From: CAZQYC01 sp043746555
GTDB lineage: Bacteria; Pseudomonadota; Gammaproteobacteria; Steroidobacterales; Steroidobacteraceae
DNA length: 19,310 nt
Direction of reading: 5' to 3'
NCBI GenBank assembly: GCA_043746555.1
Contig: JAYTQU010000338.1
Coordinates: 1-19,310 of the forward strand
Numbering within the stretch: position 1 is the first letter of the stretch; each line of letters starts with the position of its first letter. The notes under the pieces are model-generated. The model ran no database searches. It saw nothing but the letters and a program-made list of their open reading frames with translations, and was not told the DNA's origin. Shown one piece after another: positions 15,162 through 19,310 of the stretch. The position numbers and the translations under genes were made by a program.

Positions 15162-17525
15162 CTATTTTTCGCGAATGTTTGCGCCGAGTTGAGCACGCAA
15201 GCTCTCGATTACTTGCGCCATGACGCGGTCCGCGTCGTCGTCAGTCAGCGTGCGCGAAGTATCCTGTAAATGAAGACTCAAGGCTATGCTTTTCTTGCCT
15301 TTTCCGATTTGCTCGCCGCGGTATACGGAGATGACCGATAGATCGCGAAGCAGCAAGCTAGCACTGGCGCGGACCGCTGCTTTCAATTGATCCAACACGA
15401 GGGCTTCATCGACAATCACCGCCAGATCGCGGCGAATGGATGGGAATCGAGAGATCTCCGCAAACTGCGGCAAGCGCGCAGACAATGCCCTTTGCACCTC
15501 CAGTTCGAAAAGATACAGCGGATATGTCAAATCCATTTTCTTGGCGACTTCTGGATGAATAGCGCCCAATAGACCCACGGACTCCGATCCATGAAAAATG
15601 CGTGCCGTTTGACCGGGGTGCAACGCAGGATGAGAACCGGCTTTAAAAATGAATCCGTTGTCGTCACCCGTTAGGGCGAGCAGCGCTTCAACATCGGCCT
15701 TCACATCGTAGAAATCGACTTTGCGATTGGGCGCATCCCATTGCTCGGGCACCGCGTTACCGAGCACGAGTCCGGCAATCACGTCTACTTCACCGGCCTC
15801 TGTAAATCTGTGACCGATTTCGAACAAGCGCACACGCGATTGTTGACGGCGAACATTCTCGCGTGCAGCCAGCGCAAGTCCGGGCCACAAAGAGAGCCGC
15901 ATTACTGCAAGTTCCGCTGAAATCGGATTGATGAGCGCTTTCGCCGTTTCATTCGGCAGCATTAACCGTTGCCAGGTTGGATCGACGAAGGAATAGGTAA
16001 TAACTTCTTGGTAGCCGCGATCGATCAGGACATCGGCCGCACGCTCTTTGCGCACCACCATTTCCGTGCATTGCCCCAATTGCAGCGGCATCGTGGAATC
16101 AACAGGTGGAATATTGTTGTAGCCGTGAAGGCGCGCGACTTCCTCGATGAGGTCTTCCTCTATCTTGATGTCAAAGCGCCAGGTCGGAGCGGTAACCATT
16201 GCAAAGCCGCCTTTCGCTTCCACCGCCATACCCAGTTTGCTTAGGTAGGCATCGATCGATGCGGGCGCAATATCAACGCCGAGCACTGAATTCGCGCGTG
16301 CGTAACGTAACTTGATCGGCGTCGCGCTCGCTCCGCTCGCGCCGCCGGTGACGACGACAGGGCCAGGCTCGCCGCCTGCGTAGTCCAAAATCAATTGCGT
16401 CGCGCGTTCGATGGCGAGTGCAGGTAACGCCGGATCGACGCCGCGCTCGAATCGCTGCGAGGCAGCGGTGACCAATCCAATGCGACGCGCGCGCCCAGCG
16501 ATTGCTTCCGGCGTGAAATGCGCCGCTTCAAGAAAGAGATCGGTGGTGGCAGCGTTAATTCCGGATGCCTCACCGCCCATCACGCCGGCCATGCCAAGCA
16601 CCTGTCGTTGATCGGCAATCACGAGAATGTCATTCGCTAGTTCGATCGCGCGGCCGTCTAGTAGCATCAGCGATTCTTTCTCGCGCGCCATCCGTACGGT
16701 GATTCCGCCCGTGAGCTTTGCAAAGTCGTAAGCGTGCATCGGCTGACCAAGTTCCAGCACAACGTAGTTGGTGACATCCACCAACAAACTGATCGATCGA
16801 GTACCCGCGCGTCGCAGCCGTTCGCGCATCCAAAGTGGCGACACTTGATTGGCGCGCACGCCACGAATGACGCGCCCCACGAACTGCGTGCAAGCTTGCG
16901 GGGCCTCAATAGTTACTGGGAAAGTCGCATCGCTTTTTTTGGCAACCGCCTTGATCGCAGGTGGATGTAGTACTGCACCTGAGACGGCAGCCGCTTCGCG
17001 CGCCACACCGGCGACGCTCATGCAATCGCCGCGATTCGGTGTGACATTGATTTCGAGAACGCGATCGTCGAGCGACAGCGCTTTAACGAAGTCGTCCCCA
17101 ACAACTAGATCGTTCGATAGATCGAGCAAACCGGATGCGTCCTCACCCAATCCCAGCTCGGGTGCCGAACACAACATGCCGAACGAGTCGATACCGCGCA
17201 ATTTCGCTTGCTTGATCTGCACGCCGTCGGGAAGTTTCGCGCCGATTTGCGCCAGCGGTGCTTTCATTCCGACGCGCACATTCGGCGCGCCGCAGACGAT
17301 TTGCACCGTTTCGTTGCCGCCATTCACTCGACACACGTTGAGTTTCTCGGCGTCCGGATGACGTTCGACGGAAATAATCTCCGCAACGACGATGCCGGAC
17401 ATCGGCGCGGCAGCCGGCGTATTGCCTTCAATTTCCAATCCCGCCATGGTGAGCGAGTGCGCGAGCGCATCGACGTCGTGACCGACGTCTACCCACTCCT
17501 TCAACCACTGCACGCTAATCTTCAT
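15162..17525 (-). CDS. pheT: Phenylalanine--tRNA ligase beta subunit PheT
   Basis: A 787-residue PheT, near the usual ~790. With PheS it forms the (alpha-beta)2 enzyme that charges tRNA-Phe; the beta subunit carries tRNA binding and editing. It begins MKISVQWLKEWVDVGHDVDA. The EMAP-like tRNA-binding domain (about 40-150) has VERHPDAEKLNVCRVN and ICG-type VCGAPNVRVGMKAPLAQIGA. The B3/B4 editing region holds LLDGRAIELANDILVIAD and GMAGVMGGEASGIN. The B5/core part shows IEEDLIEEVARLHGYNNIPP. The C-terminal FDX-ACB domain (about 695-787) begins near EISRFPSIRRDLAVIVDE. The ATG at 17525 overlaps the pheS stop (ATGA), which fixes the start; the frame continues upstream inside pheS without family features. 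Confidence 0.97.
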   Translation of the reverse strand: MKISVQWLKEWVDVGHDVDALAHSLTMAGLEIEGNTPAAAPMSGIVVAEIISVERHPDAEKLNVCRVNGGNETVQIVCGAPNVRVGMKAPLAQIGAKLPDGVQIKQAKLRGIDSFGMLCSAPELGLGEDASGLLDLSNDLVVGDDFVKALSLDDRVLEINVTPNRGDCMSVAGVAREAAAVSGAVLHPPAIKAVAKKSDATFPVTIEAPQACTQFVGRVIRGVRANQVSPLWMRERLRRAGTRSISLLVDVTNYVVLELGQPMHAYDFAKLTGGITVRMAREKESLMLLDGRAIELANDILVIADQRQVLGMAGVMGGEASGINAATTDLFLEAAHFTPEAIAGRARRIGLVTAASQRFERGVDPALPALAIERATQLILDYAGGEPGPVVVTGGASGASATPIKLRYARANSVLGVDIAPASIDAYLSKLGMAVEAKGGFAMVTAPTWRFDIKIEEDLIEEVARLHGYNNIPPVDSTMPLQLGQCTEMVVRKERAADVLIDRGYQEVITYSFVDPTWQRLMLPNETAKALINPISAELAVMRLSLWPGLALAARENVRRQQSRVRLFEIGHRFTEAGEVDVIAGLVLGNAVPEQWDAPNRKVDFYDVKADVEALLALTGDDNGFIFKAGSHPALHPGQTARIFHGSESVGLLGAIHPEVAKKMDLTYPLYLFELEVQRALSARLPQFAEISRFPSIRRDLAVIVDEALVLDQLKAAVRASASLLLRDLSVISVYRGEQIGKGKKSIALSLHLQDTSRTLTDDDADRVMAQVIESLRAQLGANIREK

Positions 17526-18550
17526 ACGAACTGCCTGAGAAAGCGCAGATCGTTCTCGAAAAACATGCGCAAATCGGTGACGTTGTAACGCACCATCGCC
17601 ATGCGATCGATGCCCATTCCGAACGCGTAGCCGGAGTATTTTTCGGTATCGATATTCACCGCACGGAGCACATTGGGATGCACGACCCCGCACCCACCCA
17701 TTTCGAGCCACCCGGTATTCTTGCAAATGCGACAACCGCTGCCACCGCAAGCCGCGCACGACACATCGAGTTCCGCCGACGGCTCGGTGAACGGAAAGTA
17801 AGACGGCCGCAATCGGATGTTGACTTCTTTTTCGAAAAACGCCCGCATGAAACCGAGCAAGGTCGCTTTGAGATTGGCAAGGCTAATACCTTCATCGACC
17901 ACCAAGCCTTCGAGCTGATGAAACATCGGCGTGTGCGTCAAATCCGAATCGCAGCGATAAACGCGACCCGGCATGATGGCGCGGATCGGCGGCGCTTGAC
18001 GTTCCATCAAGCGTATCTGTACCGGCGATGTATGCGTGCGCAACAACTTACCGTCCGGAAAATAAAACGTATCGTGCATGGCACGCGACGGATGATCCGC
18101 TGGAATATTAAGCGCCTCGAAGTTATGCCAGTCGTCCTCGATTTCGGGCCCTTCGACCACCTCGAAACCCGCCGTGCGAAAAATCGTTTCAATGCGACGA
18201 CGCGCGCGACTGACCGGATGCATACCGCCGGATATTTGACCGCGACCAGGCAATGAAACATCGATGGCATCACCGGCGAGTTTCGTTGCGAGCTGCTCGG
18301 CTTCCAGCAACGATTTGCGTTCTTCGAGCGCCGACTGCAACGTCTCCTTGACGATATTGATCGTTGCGCCCACCGACTTACGCGCATCGGGATCGAGCGA
18401 TCCCAGCATTTTCAGCTTCGCAGTGACCTCGCCACTCTTGCCGAGTAGCCGAACGCGAATGGCGTCGAGATCGATCAACGTAGTCGCACGCGCGATGTCC
18501 TGACGAGCGTTCGCCAACAGCGGTTCTAAGTCTTGGAGTAGATCGCTCAT
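17522..18550 (-). CDS. pheS: Phenylalanine--tRNA ligase alpha subunit PheS
   Basis: A 342-residue PheS, the catalytic subunit of the tRNA-Phe ligase. An N-terminal coiled coil (about 1-95) precedes the class II core: GGMHPVSRARRRIETIF (108-124), motif 2 region RTHTSPVQIRLMERQ and GRVYRCDSDLTHTPMFHQLE, and motif 3 GMGIDRMAMVRY (311-322). Four cysteines (C265, C268, C273, C276) in VSCAACGGSGCRICKNTG form a possible zinc knuckle, which I recall in other proteobacterial PheS proteins. The ATG at 18550 gives the family start but has no Shine-Dalgarno; it is overlapped by the stop of an upstream 29-codon ORF, so translation may be coupled. rplT lies 103 bases upstream, with a terminator-like hairpin between. 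E. coli pheST is attenuated from the same place. Confidence 0.97.
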   Translation of the reverse strand: MSDLLQDLEPLLANARQDIARATTLIDLDAIRVRLLGKSGEVTAKLKMLGSLDPDARKSVGATINIVKETLQSALEERKSLLEAEQLATKLAGDAIDVSLPGRGQISGGMHPVSRARRRIETIFRTAGFEVVEGPEIEDDWHNFEALNIPADHPSRAMHDTFYFPDGKLLRTHTSPVQIRLMERQAPPIRAIMPGRVYRCDSDLTHTPMFHQLEGLVVDEGISLANLKATLLGFMRAFFEKEVNIRLRPSYFPFTEPSAELDVSCAACGGSGCRICKNTGWLEMGGCGVVHPNVLRAVNIDTEKYSGYAFGMGIDRMAMVRYNVTDLRMFFENDLRFLRQFV

Positions 18551-18636
18551 TGATATTCGGCGGAGAAAAAAGCGAACGCCCCAATTTCAATTTGGTGCGG
18601 CGTCCACTTCACTCTCGTATCCAGCGCAGGCCACAT
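18547..18636 (-). CDS. Candidate 29-residue leader peptide coupled to pheS
   Basis: This small ORF occupies the place of the E. coli pheM leader peptide, between rplT and pheS. It starts at ATG 18636, 17 bases after the rplT stop, with GAGG exactly 7 bases upstream, and ends in TGA overlapping the pheS ATG (ATGA, 18547-18550). The peptide begins MWPALDTRVKW and ends IGAFAFFSAEYQ. It thus has three phenylalanines in FAFF and two tryptophans in 29 residues, fewer Phe than the E. coli leader. The Phe codons coincide with the T-tract of the hairpin inside the ORF, so classical ribosome-stalling attenuation does not fit simply. The good ribosome site and stop/start overlap argue that it is translated; it could be chance. 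Confidence 0.5.
   Translation of the reverse strand: MWPALDTRVKWTPHQIEIGAFAFFSAEYQ
18566..18604 (-). terminator. Attenuator-like hairpin with T6 tract between rplT and pheS
   Basis: In the minus-strand transcript GACGCC (18599-18604) pairs with GGCGTT (18575-18580, one G-U). CCAA (18592-18595) pairs with TTGG (18581-18584) around a 7-base loop, with a 3-base bulge on the 5' side. TTTTTT follows at 18566-18571, four bases past the stem (TCGC in the + complement). It would reduce read-through from rpmI-rplT into pheST, and a ribosome translating the small ORF across it would disrupt it. Stem and T-tract are visible; activity is inferred. Confidence 0.55.
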
Positions 18637-18653
18637 GCCCGAGCCTCGCTAGA

Positions 18654-19016
18654 TCACGCTGCTTGCAAACTCGACTTCGCGCGTTCGGCAATCACGCCAA
18701 ATGCCACAGGGTCGTGCATAGCTAGATCGGCAAGGACTTTGCGATCGATGACCAATCCGGCAACTTTCAATCCTGCGATCAACTTGCTGTACGACAAATC
18801 ATGCAGTCGAGCCGCAGCATTGATACGAACAATCCACAGTCCGCGGAAGTCGCGCTTCTTCGCTTTGCGATCGCGATATGCATATTGGCCGGCTTTGATG
18901 ACGGCCTGCTTAGCGGTGCGGAATACTTTGCGACGAGCGTTGTAGTAGCCCTTCGCCTTCTTAAGAATTTTTTTGTGACGGGCGCCAGCAATAACGCCCC
19001 GTTTAACACGTGCCAT
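18654..19016 (-). CDS. rplT: 50S ribosomal protein L20
   Basis: A 120-residue L20, the usual length, an early 23S rRNA-binding assembly protein of the large subunit. It begins MARVKRGVIAGARHKKILKK with the typical basic tail AKGYYNARRKVFRTAKQAVI, then YAYRDRKAKKRDFRGLWIVR. The ATG at 19016 has a strong Shine-Dalgarno (AGGAGAG, close upstream). It lies 25 bases after rpmI. In E. coli L20 represses translation of this operon by binding the rpmI leader; that leader would lie mostly past the right edge here, so the control cannot be examined. Confidence 0.97.
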   Translation of the reverse strand: MARVKRGVIAGARHKKILKKAKGYYNARRKVFRTAKQAVIKAGQYAYRDRKAKKRDFRGLWIVRINAAARLHDLSYSKLIAGLKVAGLVIDRKVLADLAMHDPVAFGVIAERAKSSLQAA

Positions 19017-19041
19017 TTCTCTCTCCTAAATTAGTTGGGGC

Positions 19042-19236
19042 TTAAGCGTGAGGAAGCAGCTGTGCAAGCCGTCCCAAATCTTGTTTAGCCACCATGCTCG
19101 GCGCACGCAGCTGACGCTTACGCTTGCTCGGCTTTTTGGTGAGGATGTGGCGACGATGGGATTGGGCTCGTTTGAACCCGTTGGCAGTCTTGCGAAAACG
19201 TTTCGCCGCTGCCCGGTTGGTCTTCAACTTAGGCAT
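19042..19236 (-). CDS. rpmI: 50S ribosomal protein L35
   Basis: A 64-residue L35, a small basic protein of the large subunit. It begins MPKLKTNRAAAKRFRKTANG and contains RAQSHRRHILTKKPSKRKRQ. I chose the ATG at 19236 because it gives the standard MPKLKTN start and has GGAG nine bases upstream; a TTG two codons earlier is less likely. It is the first gene of this operon inside the window. infC normally precedes it, but the 74 bases to the right edge show no recognisable IF-3 tail in any minus frame. Confidence 0.97.
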   Translation of the reverse strand: MPKLKTNRAAAKRFRKTANGFKRAQSHRRHILTKKPSKRKRQLRAPSMVAKQDLGRLAQLLPHA

Positions 19237-19310
19237 TAACAATTACTCCAATTTTTTAGCCTTTTCAGTTATCTAGAAGACATTCCTAGAAACTTGGAGG
19301 CGGGACAACC

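Noticed and set aside
17526..17759. Extension of pheT by 78 codons into pheS.
   Set aside because: It reads pheS in another frame; ATG at 17525 gives the conserved MKISVQWLKEW start and the usual ATGA overlap.
19280..19298. Short dyad TCTAG...CTAGA upstream of rpmI as an L20 operator.
   Set aside because: The arms pair over only about 5 bases and the rest of the leader is outside the window, so no case can be made.
19237..19310. 3' end of infC at the right edge.
   Set aside because: All three minus frames contain a stop here, and none shows a recognisable IF-3 C-terminus, so infC is expected outside the window but not called.

Overview
The window is a stretch of ordinary chromosome from a gammaproteobacterium, GC in the mid-50s by eye. 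The best placement I can give is Xanthomonadales or a close relative. Two things point there: a fused aspartate kinase/diaminopimelate decarboxylase (LysAC), which I know mainly from Xanthomonadaceae-type genomes, and the gene order rpmI-rplT-pheS-pheT-ihfA-merR-tRNA-Pro, which is shared with Pseudomonas-like gammaproteobacteria. There are no insertion sequences, phage genes, CRISPR arrays or obvious islands. Every gene over 100 codons looks intact except glnD, which is cut by the left edge.

Layout. (1) Positions 2-3435, plus strand: the 3' part of glnD, then dapC and dapD, packed as nitrogen sensing followed by two consecutive enzymes of the succinylase DAP/lysine pathway. (2) 3432-6080, minus strand: lysAC, convergent with dapD and sharing a 4-base TTAA at the stops, so the first committed step and the last step of lysine synthesis sit beside the middle steps. 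(3) 6262-8431, minus strand: a small acidic PA3496-like protein, a SAM hydrolase (DUF62 family) and a lipoprotein-signalled methyltransferase-fold protein. (4) 8586-10363, plus strand: a NarL/DesK-type histidine kinase and response regulator with overlapping genes, divergent from the methyltransferase. (5) 10373-14003, minus strand: cysD-cysNC-cysQ, an overlapping operon for sulfate activation to PAPS plus PAP/PAPS turnover, with an unusual folded leader before cysD. (6) 14202-14511: tRNA-Pro(GGG) set among several inverted repeats, a terminator-like hairpin and a REP/MITE-like element. (7) 14503-19236, minus strand: rpmI, rplT, a short leader ORF, pheS, pheT, ihfA and a MerR-family regulator, the classic translation/IHF operon. 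The last 74 bases (19237-19310) hold only the rpmI ribosome binding site; infC would be expected just beyond the right edge, but I could not recognise its end.

I did not find a convincing new multi-gene system. The most interesting signals are small regulatory ones: a 29-codon ORF with its own Shine-Dalgarno that overlaps the pheS start by ATGA and spans a terminator-like hairpin; a two-stem leader that would hide the cysD start; a terminator hairpin whose 5' arm straddles the predicted tRNA start site; a 15-bp perfect inverted repeat abutting the tRNA CCA; phased GACAAT repeats upstream of lysAC; and a possibly leaderless histidine kinase mRNA. All functional calls come from recalled family features read by eye; nothing was searched or folded by program.
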